A stretch of DNA of 64,000 bases from Vibrio ostreicida. Lineage in GTDB: Bacteria; Pseudomonadota; Gammaproteobacteria; Enterobacterales; Vibrionaceae. The translations under genes and the position numbers were made by a program. Below, one piece after another: positions 55,797-63,692 of this stretch. Location: assembly GCF_013074385.2 (NCBI RefSeq), contig NZ_JABEYA020000013.1, positions 1-64,000 of the forward strand, in the 5' to 3' direction. The notes under the pieces were generated by a model. The model saw only the letters and a program-made list of their open reading frames with translations, was not told the origin of the DNA and did no database searches. How positions within the stretch are numbered: the stretch's first letter is position 1; every line of letters starts with the position of its first letter.

Positions 55797-55820
55797 ACCG
55801 CTCATCTAAGAGCGGTTTTC
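55797..55820 (+). terminator. Terminator downstream of the candidate microprotein
   Basis: ACCGCTC and GAGCGGT (7 bp, perfect) flank a 6-base loop, followed by TTTTC. It lies in the 534-base AT-rich gap 55377-55910, which otherwise shows no gene. Confidence 0.65.
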
Positions 55821-55887
55821 TATCTCTATTTTCTCCATTACGTTCATTTAAAAACATTGTATAACCACTAAAATCGAGGAAGTTCAT

Positions 55888-55914
55888 GTGATTTCGCTCT
55901 ATGCTTATGTATGA
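55888..55914 (+). CDS. Candidate 8-codon leader peptide coupled to the next gene
   Basis: A GTG with AGGAA 6 bases upstream reads eight codons and stops at a TGA that overlaps the ATG at 55911 (ATGA). The downstream gene itself lacks a ribosome site at normal spacing, so translational coupling would explain its expression. Confidence 0.35.
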   Translation: MISLYAYV

Positions 55915-56717
55915 AAAAATCAGAATTGGGCAAAGAAATGCGATCACTCATATTTAGGATAGGGTTTGGCCTTTTGGTGACTCTTGCAACGTTTCACGCA
56001 CCGGCAGCAAAGACGTTGAAGCTTGCCTATTCAGATGTTGAATCTTACCCATTCCAAATGGGTTCCGGTAAAGAGGTGGCGACACCCCCAGGCTTCGCTT
56101 TGGATGTCATCAATCGGGTGTCGAGCATGCTTGGCATAGACGTGGAATATGTCCGGTTGCCAGGTAAACGGGTATTGCAAGAAATTGCCTCTGGTAATGT
56201 TGACGGAGGATTTGTGTTTTCCTTTAACCCAAACCGCGCAAAACTCGCCCGATACCCGATGAAAGATGGAGCCCTTGTCAAGGAGCAAAGGATTGCAAAC
56301 ATTGGTTACTATTTCTACACATTGAAAGACAGTGGGGTGAAATGGGATGGTGTAAAACTGGACAATTTTGACCAAAAGATAGGTGCCCATTTGGGTTTTT
56401 CCATTGTAAACGAGTTAAAAAACAAACAGCTTAAGGTCCATGAAGTCAAAACCACAGAACAGTTATTTACTATGCTTACACTGCAACGGCTATCCGCCAT
56501 AGCCGTTCAGGATACCACGGCCAACCAATTTATGAGAGACGAGCGTATTAGTGGCGTCGAGCAACTTAAACCCGCGGTAACAATCAAAGAGTATTATCTT
56601 GTTTTTAGTCATCAGTTTTTCGATTCTTCACCGGAGCTCGCCAACCAAATATGGCAAGCGATTGAAGAGGTTAGGGATGAAACATTCGCCAAGCAAGGTA
56701 GCCAATACCTCAACTAG
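55911..56717 (+). CDS. Periplasmic solute-binding protein, family 3, orphan
   Basis: A 268-residue exported binding protein of the amino-acid type (SBP family 3). The signal peptide is IFRIGFGLLVTLATFHAPAA, then KTLKLAYSD. The two-lobe pattern is visible in PGFALDVINRVSSMLGIDVEYVRLPGKRVLQEIASGNVDGGFVFS and the C-terminal FAKQGSQYL. There is no permease or ATPase gene next to it, so it may feed a distant transporter or a sensor. The start is taken at 55911 by coupling to a short leader; ATG at 55938 is possible. Confidence 0.78.
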   Translation: MKKSELGKEMRSLIFRIGFGLLVTLATFHAPAAKTLKLAYSDVESYPFQMGSGKEVATPPGFALDVINRVSSMLGIDVEYVRLPGKRVLQEIASGNVDGGFVFSFNPNRAKLARYPMKDGALVKEQRIANIGYYFYTLKDSGVKWDGVKLDNFDQKIGAHLGFSIVNELKNKQLKVHEVKTTEQLFTMLTLQRLSAIAVQDTTANQFMRDERISGVEQLKPAVTIKEYYLVFSHQFFDSSPELANQIWQAIEEVRDETFAKQGSQYLN

Positions 56718-56800
56718 TTCCAAGGGTTGATCTGGGGCACCTTGATGACGACGTATACTCTGGTTAGACTAGGGTTTGTATTTTAAGAAGTGGTGATCAC

Positions 56801-57109
56801 GTGAGAAACGGTCTTTTCGGTATGATTCTAACTGGGATATCATTGCCAAGTTTTGCGTTTAACAACCCTAACATCGAGTTTATTAATCAGGTAAGTTGCA
56901 AAATGGGCGGCTGTACCATGGTTTGTGTTAGCGCGGACGGTAAGAAAGAAGTCAAAGCAAAGGGGATCAACAGCGCAGAGATCATTACTTATAAGAGTGG
57001 TACTGTCCAGCACAACCTTGTCGTCGGCTTCCAAAAAATACTAGTGACTTCACCAGTAGGAACTGAATCCTGCTCTTTAAACAATATTGATAAGCTAGAG
57101 CAACAGTAA
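56801..57109 (+). CDS. Small secreted hypothetical protein
   Basis: A 102-residue protein from a GTG start. A signal peptide (GLFGMILTGISLPSFA) precedes FNNPNIEF. Four mature cysteines (CKMGGCTMVC near residues 33-42 and one in ESCSL) suggest a disulfide-stabilised periplasmic or secreted protein. No family is recognised. It lies 83 bases after the binding protein gene on the same strand. Confidence 0.55.
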   Translation: MRNGLFGMILTGISLPSFAFNNPNIEFINQVSCKMGGCTMVCVSADGKKEVKAKGINSAEIITYKSGTVQHNLVVGFQKILVTSPVGTESCSLNNIDKLEQQ

Positions 57110-57659
57110 CGCTAAATGAGAGGTTCTTAGGGCAGGTAGGCTCGCGACACTTCAGAGTGTCGATATCGCTAATGCATTTAATTTATAAAATTAAATGCAT
57201 TATCTTTCTGTGGTGCTTAACTCCAATAGTCACAGTGTCACTAATATCACCGTTCAACAAAGACTGCTTTTTGAGCTTAGCAGTAACAATGTGTTCTTTG
57301 TTCCTCACGACACCAGCTACCGATCACTTCATGTTCTCAGTCACACTGGCATGATAGCCCGAGCGATACCTTTACTTCAATGGACTTGCCCAAAGACACA
57401 CAATCCGCTGATCCTCACTTATCACTGATTGAATATTCCCTAAATCACTACTGCTGATGAGTAAGTGATGAGTTCAGAATGTGAGCAAACCGACTGGTAC
57501 ACCAAATACCGATATTACATTGACTTACATTATTCATTGATGATTTGAAGAGATATTAACCATGCCATTACCTCAATAAACCTCATCTTTTATGATTTTT
57601 TAAGCTAAATTTAAGTCAGATAAGTGCTTGTCGCGCCAAGCCCTAGGAGATCTTGTGAT
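57110..57659. repeat. Intergenic region with two strong inverted repeats
   Basis: This is a 550-base gap. It holds CGACACT/AGTGTCG at 57145-57162 (7 bp, TCAG loop) and AATGCATTTAATTT/AAATTAAATGCATT at 57171-57201 (14 bp perfect, 3-base loop). No T run follows, so neither is a classic terminator. The remaining sequence shows only short reading frames without ribosome sites. Confidence 0.55.
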
Positions 57660-58664
57660 ATGTGTTCACTGAGAAAATTACTGCTTTTGGTACCGTTCCT
57701 GTTCGTATCGAACATCGCATTTTCTAAGCCTTTTATTTTCGCGGTCATACCAAAAGAAGAAAACAATCCATTTTTCATCGCCAGCCGTGATGGCTGCTAT
57801 GATGCCGCACAAACGTTAGATAACGTCGAGTGCCTCTTTAGAGGCCCAACGTCCGTGGATGTTCGTAAGCAAGATAAAATCATCTCTGATATGATCGATC
57901 AAGGTGTCGATGGTATTGCCATTGCCGTAACACAATCTGAGTTTCTTGTAACACATAGCATGATCAAAGCGCTCGCATCCGGTATTCCCATCGTGACATA
58001 CGATGCCGATTTCTCCGACGAATCGTTAAAAGAATTCCCTTCGCTAAGAAAAGCCTACATTGGGACCAACGACTTTGAGCTCGGTAAAGCACTTGGAGAG
58101 CAATTAAAATCCCAACGTCCTCAAGGCGGTGTCTTCGTCATTCAAAGTGGTCGACCTGACTCACCTAACCTTAATCAAAGAGTCATGGGCGTGCGTTCCG
58201 CACTGTCTGGCAACGATGATCTCAATACTCTAAAAGATCCCATTAAAGGTAATCAAGGTTGGCGGGAGTTTAGCAAACCCTTATACAATTTTGGTCAGTT
58301 TGACCGAGCACAGGCCGACCTTCGCAATGTCCTCTCATCTTATGACAAAAGAAACATTAATGCGGTTGTTGCTGTCGGGGGCTGGACCCAGTTTAAGGAC
58401 GGATACCGGGAACTCATAGAGCCACATAAACAAGCATTATCGGACAAGGATATTGTCTTGATTATTGCCGATACTGCGGATCAGCAACTGGTCTATTTAG
58501 GGGAACACTTGGCGCACGCAAACGTGGGACAGAATCCATACGAGATGGGTAAGCAAGCGATTCTAACACTCCATAAGTTGGTGAATGGGCAGCCAGTCGA
58601 AGAAATGACTTATATTCCAATGACACAATGCAATCAGCAAAACTATGCGAACTGTACAAAATAG
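57660..58664 (+). CDS. Periplasmic sugar-binding-type (LacI-fold) protein, orphan
   Basis: A 334-residue protein of the periplasmic-binding type I fold used by ribose/galactose transporters and chemotaxis or kinase co-receptors. The signal peptide is KLLLLVPFLFVSNIAFS. Fold landmarks are FAVIPKEENNPFFIASRDGCYDAA, QGVDGIAIAVTQ, GIPIVTYDAD, YIGTNDFELGKALGEQL, AVVAVGGWTQF and AHANVGQNPYEMG. No transporter genes are adjacent. The ATG at 57660 follows GGAG at 9 bases; the frame extends to 57624 but the signal peptide favours 57660. Confidence 0.82.
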   Translation: MCSLRKLLLLVPFLFVSNIAFSKPFIFAVIPKEENNPFFIASRDGCYDAAQTLDNVECLFRGPTSVDVRKQDKIISDMIDQGVDGIAIAVTQSEFLVTHSMIKALASGIPIVTYDADFSDESLKEFPSLRKAYIGTNDFELGKALGEQLKSQRPQGGVFVIQSGRPDSPNLNQRVMGVRSALSGNDDLNTLKDPIKGNQGWREFSKPLYNFGQFDRAQADLRNVLSSYDKRNINAVVAVGGWTQFKDGYRELIEPHKQALSDKDIVLIIADTADQQLVYLGEHLAHANVGQNPYEMGKQAILTLHKLVNGQPVEEMTYIPMTQCNQQNYANCTK

Positions 58665-58689
58665 TAGGGAGGCGGCGGTTACACCAGAC

Positions 58690-58770
58690 CTAATAGGATG
58701 CGAAAACTAACACCATGAAGAGCACGACCAATTGCGCGAAGACCGTGACAATTTCAAGCAATACAGCCAT
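58690..58770 (-). CDS. Candidate 26-residue hydrophobic peptide
   Basis: ATG at 58770 to TAG at 58690 encodes a nearly all-hydrophobic peptide (starts MAVLLEIVTVF, ends VLVFASY) with GGA 8 bases upstream. It could be a microprotein or the remnant of a membrane-protein C-terminus. The rest of the 555-base gap 58665-59219 shows nothing I can support. Confidence 0.25.
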   Translation of the reverse strand: MAVLLEIVTVFAQLVVLFMVLVFASY

Positions 58771-59219
58771 TAAAGCGATCCAGAAGTTCGTTGACAGATA
58801 CTGCTAGTGTAGCATAGTAGTGACACTGTCATGCGACACCGTCCAAATTAGCCAGAATCAAGCAAGCCTGTACCTGAGAATATCCGTCATTCATTGGGCC
58901 TATTCAGGGCCTACTAATGACTACTTTCGTGATAAAAACATAGAAATTGACTGGTCAGAGCAGAATCCAATCTTAGGTGATTTTGAGTTATTTCCTCAAG
59001 AAAATAATTAACCCAAACATAGCCTTATCGGACAATCAGCCCACATCCAAGTTATTGCTAAGCAACAAAAATGGCCATTGAATCACTCGATAGCCAGCAA
59101 CAATTCTTGTGCAAAAAACCAATACCCACATGAGTTGTCTGTTTTTTCGGCGCGCAAAGATATGTTAATAATGCGCACTAATTGTAAAAATTAATTAACA
59201 AAAGGAACGAATTGATAAC

Positions 59220-59624
59220 ATGAAATTGAAGCAACTTATATCTTGTATCGCATTGTGCGTCACCTCATCAGCTTTCGCTAACACGTCAACCTACGTTTAC
59301 TGTGGTTTGCCAGACGGCAGCGATTGGGATTGGCTGTTGGATCATAACGACAACTACACAACAATAGAGGGGCAGTGGGGGCGAGTTACCCAACCCAGTG
59401 GCCGCTACTTCAATGTTTTTCGAGTCACCGAGGCCGTGTTTGAGGCAAAAGCCTTCAGCTGCCCAGCGGGCTATATCGCCCAACCGGCAGACAGCGGCAC
59501 CTCACGTTGGGAAATATTCGAAATCATCAGGCCCGATGGCAGCCGCTATTTTATTGATGCCTACCGAACTTACTATCACAACGGTACATCACGAGTTGAA
59601 GATAACTTTCAACTCCGCGTATAA
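59220..59624 (+). CDS. Secreted hypothetical protein
   Basis: A 134-residue protein with a signal peptide (LKQLISCIALCVTSSAFA, then NTSTYVYCG). The mature domain is rich in aromatic residues (SDWDWLLDHND, RYFNVFRVTEAVF, GSRYFIDAYRTYYHNG) and has two Cys (YCGLP and FSCPAG). This composition suits a small secreted beta-domain, but I recognise no family. The ATG has AAAGGAA 10 bases upstream. Confidence 0.6.
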   Translation: MKLKQLISCIALCVTSSAFANTSTYVYCGLPDGSDWDWLLDHNDNYTTIEGQWGRVTQPSGRYFNVFRVTEAVFEAKAFSCPAGYIAQPADSGTSRWEIFEIIRPDGSRYFIDAYRTYYHNGTSRVEDNFQLRV

Positions 59625-59810
59625 AGCATGAGAATACATAACATGATTGGAAGCACCTTGTTCATCGCCTTCTCTCTACCCATCGTTTCTGACCCAGTTT
59701 GGACACTGTTTTTTAGTTGCCAATGGTGCAGAATCGTCTGAGTATGAAAAATCGTAACAAGCCACAGTCACGAGATTGTTGGCTTGTTGCTTGCTACTCA
59801 CACTAAGCCA

Positions 59811-60650
59811 TTAAGGGGTAAACCACCACTTGTCATCGATAGCGTTAAAGCTCTCGGTCAGAATAGGGCTGGGTATTCTTATTTGTGTCCGTTGGTTCAA
59901 GTTGGCTTTTAAGAACGCGTCTTTCGAAAAAGGATGACTGGCCAAAAGCGCCTGAAGGCTGCCATCCTCAAACGATTGCTCTAGTCCGCGAGTCAACATT
60001 AAGGCTAATTCATCATCCCCTAACCGAACATAAAAGAAACGCCCATAGGGATAAATAAGCACAATGCTGTCGTCAACCACAATATCGGGTTGGTTGCCAC
60101 GATACGTTTCCAAAAACTGATAGACCTCATTTGCGCCTAACGGAAACAGATCAAACCGTTTGCCACCAATCATTTGTATCAAGGTTTCTATTCTGGGCGC
60201 CGTAGTCACCTTTAAACCTGCCGCTTGCAATATTCTAATGTCACCCCAGCCTTGACCTTGTCCCATCACAAACTTTGTTAGCTCGGCTAAATTTTCTACT
60301 TGACTGATTTTTTTCTGGGTATCTTTGTGGATGATAAAAAGCCTCCATCCCAATAATCCCATCTCAATAGGCAGATAAATGGGCGTGAAACGACCTTCCA
60401 ACGTCTCATCAAACCCAGTATCAAATAAGTCCAGCTCATTATTTTCAACAAGTTGCCTCATTCGGTTCTGATTAACCTCTCTGGTGTCAACCACAGCCGT
60501 CATGTCGGTGCCAGACTTCTCAATCACCAGTTGAAGCACAGCAAACCCAAGTGACTGTTCTCCGACCCCATCGATGTTAGGGTAGAGAAGTTCTCGGGCA
60601 AATAGAGGTTCACAAACCAACATACATAACACCAATACACAGCTTTTCAT
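59811..60650 (-). CDS. Periplasmic binding-type protein A, paralogue flanking histidine kinase
   Basis: A 279-residue exported protein with a type 2 periplasmic-binding fold. The signal peptide is MKSCVLVLCMLVCEPLFA. It is clearly paralogous to the product of 62759-63613: both share YPNIDG(V/I)G, DTGF, IYLP(I/L)EMGLLGWR, IIHKDT, GQGQGWGDI, GKRFDLFPLGA(N/T)EVYQFL, YPYGRFFYV, HPFSKDA and a C-terminal KWW. It diverges from the kinase gene with a 112-base shared upstream region. No permease is nearby, so I infer a sensory co-receptor role. Start: ATG at 60650, with AAAGG 7 bases upstream; an ATG one codon earlier and a GTG at 60665 are alternatives. An AACAAGCC/GGCTTGTT repeat at 59756-59788 may terminate it. 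Confidence 0.82.
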   Translation of the reverse strand: MKSCVLVLCMLVCEPLFARELLYPNIDGVGEQSLGFAVLQLVIEKSGTDMTAVVDTREVNQNRMRQLVENNELDLFDTGFDETLEGRFTPIYLPIEMGLLGWRLFIIHKDTQKKISQVENLAELTKFVMGQGQGWGDIRILQAAGLKVTTAPRIETLIQMIGGKRFDLFPLGANEVYQFLETYRGNQPDIVVDDSIVLIYPYGRFFYVRLGDDELALMLTRGLEQSFEDGSLQALLASHPFSKDAFLKANLNQRTQIRIPSPILTESFNAIDDKWWFTP

Positions 60651-60762
60651 CATCACACCTTTCACTATGACGCAGACGGCTGCCTATAATTGTAGCAAAC
60701 AGTACCGTGGTAATGAGTCGTGAGGGCCTATACTCATAATAGGAACAGAACGAGAAATACAT

Positions 60763-62670
60763 ATGAGAAAGACTTATGTCAGTAAAATAGGTCGACGCGT
60801 TCTTTTAATTTTAGTGATCATGAGCAGCCTAATCACCTTAACAACGACGGTGTTGCAACTCTATTGGGATTACAATCGCCAGTTCGATGACGTCCGAACA
60901 CGTCATACTGAAGTCAGGCAAGTTTATTCTAGCCTTATTGCCTCATCACTATGGTTTTATGATGTGCCTTCGGTTGAAAAGCGCCTCCAAGAGCTAAACT
61001 CCTTACCTAAGGTTGATTACCTAGAAGTTTGGTTTGATGGTGATGTCATTATATCGGGCGAGCAGCCTCAAGGGACAAACATTACCAACCGCTTCCCATT
61101 GGTGTACACGGATGATACGACCAAAGAAAGTAAGACAGTGGGTGAGTTGGTCGTTACATCAAGCTCTCAAGATATTTATGACTATCTGATAAGACAGTTC
61201 TTTATCAGCTTGGGTCTCAATGCGATCAGGACCACCCTTGTGTGCAGCCTGCTATTTTTGGTGTTTCACCATAGCATCAACCAACGAGTGATGAGCATTG
61301 TTCGGTATTTACGACAATATTACCCTCGATACCACAACACGCCGTTACGCATCAAGCAACAGCATTGGACAATCGAAGAAAAAGACGAACTCAGTTGGGT
61401 TGCTGAAGAAGTGAACAAACTCACTCGTACCTTCACCAAGCTTTACCAAAGCATTAAAATCGAACAAGAAAAGCTTCAGGATTTCACCGATGTTTCATCA
61501 GATTGGTTGTGGGAAACCAATGCAGAGGGGAAATTACGCTTTTGCTCTGGACCAATGAAACAGGCGCTGGAGATTGATCTAGAGACAGAACCTGAGTTGG
61601 CCCAGATTGAACGTTTAAAACACGCCAAGGGGCTAAGGAAAAAACTCAATAAACAGCAAAGCTTTTCCTTATGTGAAGAAAAAATAGAGATCCATGGCCA
61701 AACGCGTATTTTCGTCTTCCAAGCCATTGCGCGTTACAGCGGGCAGCAGTTTCTCGGATATAGGGGAACTGCCATCAACGTGACAGAACTCAAGCGAGCA
61801 CAAGTAAAATTGGAAAAGCTCAATCAATCTCTTGAGGATACCATCACCAAACGAACGCTGGATTTACAAACCAGTCTCGCCGAACTTAAAACAACCCAAG
61901 AAAGACTGGTCGAATCTGAAAAACTCGGTGCCTTAGGGGGGTTGGTTGCAGGGGTTGCTCACGAGGTCAATACGCCTTTAGGTATTGCGGTCACGGCTAC
62001 CACCTTAGTGGAAGACAACCTGACCAATCTCAATCAAAAATTTGATCAACAAACCCTCACCAGTGAGCAGTTTACCACCGCCTCAAAAACCATGGGCGAG
62101 GGGTTGGCTATGCTCAAAAGCAATCTCGACCGAGCCACAACTCTGGTTAGAGACTTTAAACGCACCGCCGTCGACCAGATCTCTGAGGACCGTGTTGAAT
62201 TCAATATCCAACAAGTTTTGCGGTCGTTGCTCATCTCTTTAAGTATCGAGACTTCAAAAATCCCCGTTACCCCGACGCTCACCGGGGACGACACTCTGAT
62301 GATGGATAGCTTTCCCGGTGTGTTGAGTCAAGCCATGTCAAACCTCATCTTAAACAGCCTTCGGCATGCTTTTGAGCACAGTGATATACTGCCCCAAATC
62401 TCCATATCTTATCGAAAAGTCGAACACAGTATCATCATTGAATATGCAGACAATGGCTCAGGGGTTGAGCCTGCATTGCACAATAAAATATTTGAACCCT
62501 TTTATACTACGATACGAGGCATGGGCGGTTCAGGGCTAGGCCTAAATCTGGTGTATAACCTAGTGAAAAAAAAGCTTCAGGGCGAGCTGGCGTTTAATTC
62601 TAATATTCAGCAAGGGGTACGCTTCACGCTCACTCTTCCTCAACACCTCCAAGAAACAACAGACACTTGA
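60763..62670 (+). CDS. Membrane sensor histidine kinase
   Basis: A 635-residue kinase. TM1 is near residues 12-33, a ~110-residue periplasmic sensor domain follows, TM2 is near 146-167, then a HAMP-like linker, a PAS-like domain (~236-345, VSSDWLWETN...GYRGTAINVTELKRAQ), a coiled coil, and a DctB-type phosphoacceptor with His400 (GVAHEVNTPLG). The ATPase domain has N box NLILNSLRHA, G1 DNGSG (563-567) and G2 GGSGLGLNLV. There is no receiver domain, and no response-regulator gene is in the window. It lies between two paralogous binding proteins, the second 88 bases downstream on the same strand, which suggests that they present a ligand to its periplasmic domain. Confidence 0.9.
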   Translation: MRKTYVSKIGRRVLLILVIMSSLITLTTTVLQLYWDYNRQFDDVRTRHTEVRQVYSSLIASSLWFYDVPSVEKRLQELNSLPKVDYLEVWFDGDVIISGEQPQGTNITNRFPLVYTDDTTKESKTVGELVVTSSSQDIYDYLIRQFFISLGLNAIRTTLVCSLLFLVFHHSINQRVMSIVRYLRQYYPRYHNTPLRIKQQHWTIEEKDELSWVAEEVNKLTRTFTKLYQSIKIEQEKLQDFTDVSSDWLWETNAEGKLRFCSGPMKQALEIDLETEPELAQIERLKHAKGLRKKLNKQQSFSLCEEKIEIHGQTRIFVFQAIARYSGQQFLGYRGTAINVTELKRAQVKLEKLNQSLEDTITKRTLDLQTSLAELKTTQERLVESEKLGALGGLVAGVAHEVNTPLGIAVTATTLVEDNLTNLNQKFDQQTLTSEQFTTASKTMGEGLAMLKSNLDRATTLVRDFKRTAVDQISEDRVEFNIQQVLRSLLISLSIETSKIPVTPTLTGDDTLMMDSFPGVLSQAMSNLILNSLRHAFEHSDILPQISISYRKVEHSIIIEYADNGSGVEPALHNKIFEPFYTTIRGMGGSGLGLNLVYNLVKKKLQGELAFNSNIQQGVRFTLTLPQHLQETTDT

Positions 62671-62758
62671 TACCTCTATCTATTTCAGGAAAAGACCTCG
62701 ATTGAACGCTATATTATTGATTGGAGTCATCAACTCAATACAGTAAAGGAATAAAACC

Positions 62759-63613
62759 ATGACAGGATCATACCTACGTACGGGCTGGCTTCTCTTATTA
62801 GCCTTAACCAGCTTGAAGGTCGCAAGCCAAGAAGTGAAGTACCCGAATATCGACGGGATTGGCAAAGAGTCTATCGGGCTTGCTGTGCTGCAACTCGCGT
62901 TGGAGAAGTCGAGCGGTGAGTTTAATGTGACCGTTGATAAAAGGAGTGTGAACCAGAATCGGGCAAGGATTATGGTCGAATCCGGTGGTGCCGATGTCTT
63001 TGATACTGGCTTTCAAAAAGATCTGGAACAACGCTTCCTACCCATATATCTTCCACTGGAGATGGGATTACTGGGTTGGCGAATTCCTATCATCCACAAA
63101 GATACCGCGGCCAAACTTCAGCAGGTCAAAACTCTTAATGATGTCACCACAATGAGCGTTGGTCAGGGGCAAGGTTGGGGCGATATCCCTATCTTGGAAA
63201 ATGCAGGGTTCAAAGTGGTGACGGCTTCAAAAATAGAAAAGCTCATCAAAATGGTCGAAGGAAAACGCTTTGACCTGTTTCCTTTGGGGGCAACGGAAGT
63301 ATACCAGTTCTTAGATAAGTTCGGAGCCAGCAGCACATCATTGATCGTCGATTCATCCATCACGATTGTTTACCCCTATGGCCGTTTCTTTTATGTCCAC
63401 AAAGACAATCAACCTCTGGCCGATGCGATCAAGCAAGGCATGGAAGCGGCGCTCTCTGATGGCAGTTTGATTGAACTTCTGAAAACCCATCCGTTTTCAA
63501 AAGACGCCTTAGGCAAAGCCGACTTGCAAAACAGGGTCAAAATAAATATTGAAAGCCCTGGCACCAACGATAGCTTTAAAAATATTGATGAAAAATGGTG
63601 GTATCAGCCCTAA
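62759..63613 (+). CDS. Periplasmic binding-type protein B, paralogue downstream of histidine kinase
   Basis: A 284-residue exported protein with a signal peptide (LRTGWLLLLALTSLKVASQ). It is the paralogue of the product of 59811-60650 and aligns along its whole length with many identical blocks (DTGF, EMGLLGWR, IIHKDT, GQGQGWGDI, GKRFDLFPLGA, EVYQFL, YPYGRFFYV, HPFSKDA). The ATG has AAGGA 7 bases upstream. It lies 88 bases after the kinase stop on the same strand and is probably in its operon. It has no adjacent transporter. The ligand is unknown; the fold is that of amino-acid/organic-acid binders, and the two copies may differ in ligand. Confidence 0.84.
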   Translation: MTGSYLRTGWLLLLALTSLKVASQEVKYPNIDGIGKESIGLAVLQLALEKSSGEFNVTVDKRSVNQNRARIMVESGGADVFDTGFQKDLEQRFLPIYLPLEMGLLGWRIPIIHKDTAAKLQQVKTLNDVTTMSVGQGQGWGDIPILENAGFKVVTASKIEKLIKMVEGKRFDLFPLGATEVYQFLDKFGASSTSLIVDSSITIVYPYGRFFYVHKDNQPLADAIKQGMEAALSDGSLIELLKTHPFSKDALGKADLQNRVKINIESPGTNDSFKNIDEKWWYQP

Positions 63614-63621
63614 ATTTAATC

Positions 63622-63640
63622 GGCCGTCACCCAGACGGCC
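63622..63640. terminator. Terminator-like hairpin, binding protein B / araC-type gene
   Basis: GGCCGTC and GACGGCC (7 bp, perfect) flank a 5-base loop between two convergent genes. No T run follows immediately on either strand, so the strength is uncertain. Confidence 0.5.
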
Positions 63641-63692
63641 ACCTTCATTTAGCGCCATGTTTGTTCAGGGCTATGACGCAGGATTGCAGCGC

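Noticed and set aside
57195..57428. 77-codon plus-strand frame in the gap before the sugar-type binding protein
   Set aside because: No ribosome site, unusual composition, and it begins inside the 14-bp inverted repeat; no family resemblance.
58820..59011. 63-codon plus-strand frame before the 134-residue secreted protein
   Set aside because: No ribosome site, no signal peptide or recognisable domain; probably chance or remnant.
59629..59742. 37-codon frame starting MRIHNMIGSTLFIAFSLPIV after the 134-residue secreted protein
   Set aside because: It has a hydrophobic start but no ribosome site, and the residues after the hydrophobic part show no protein-like pattern that I can support.
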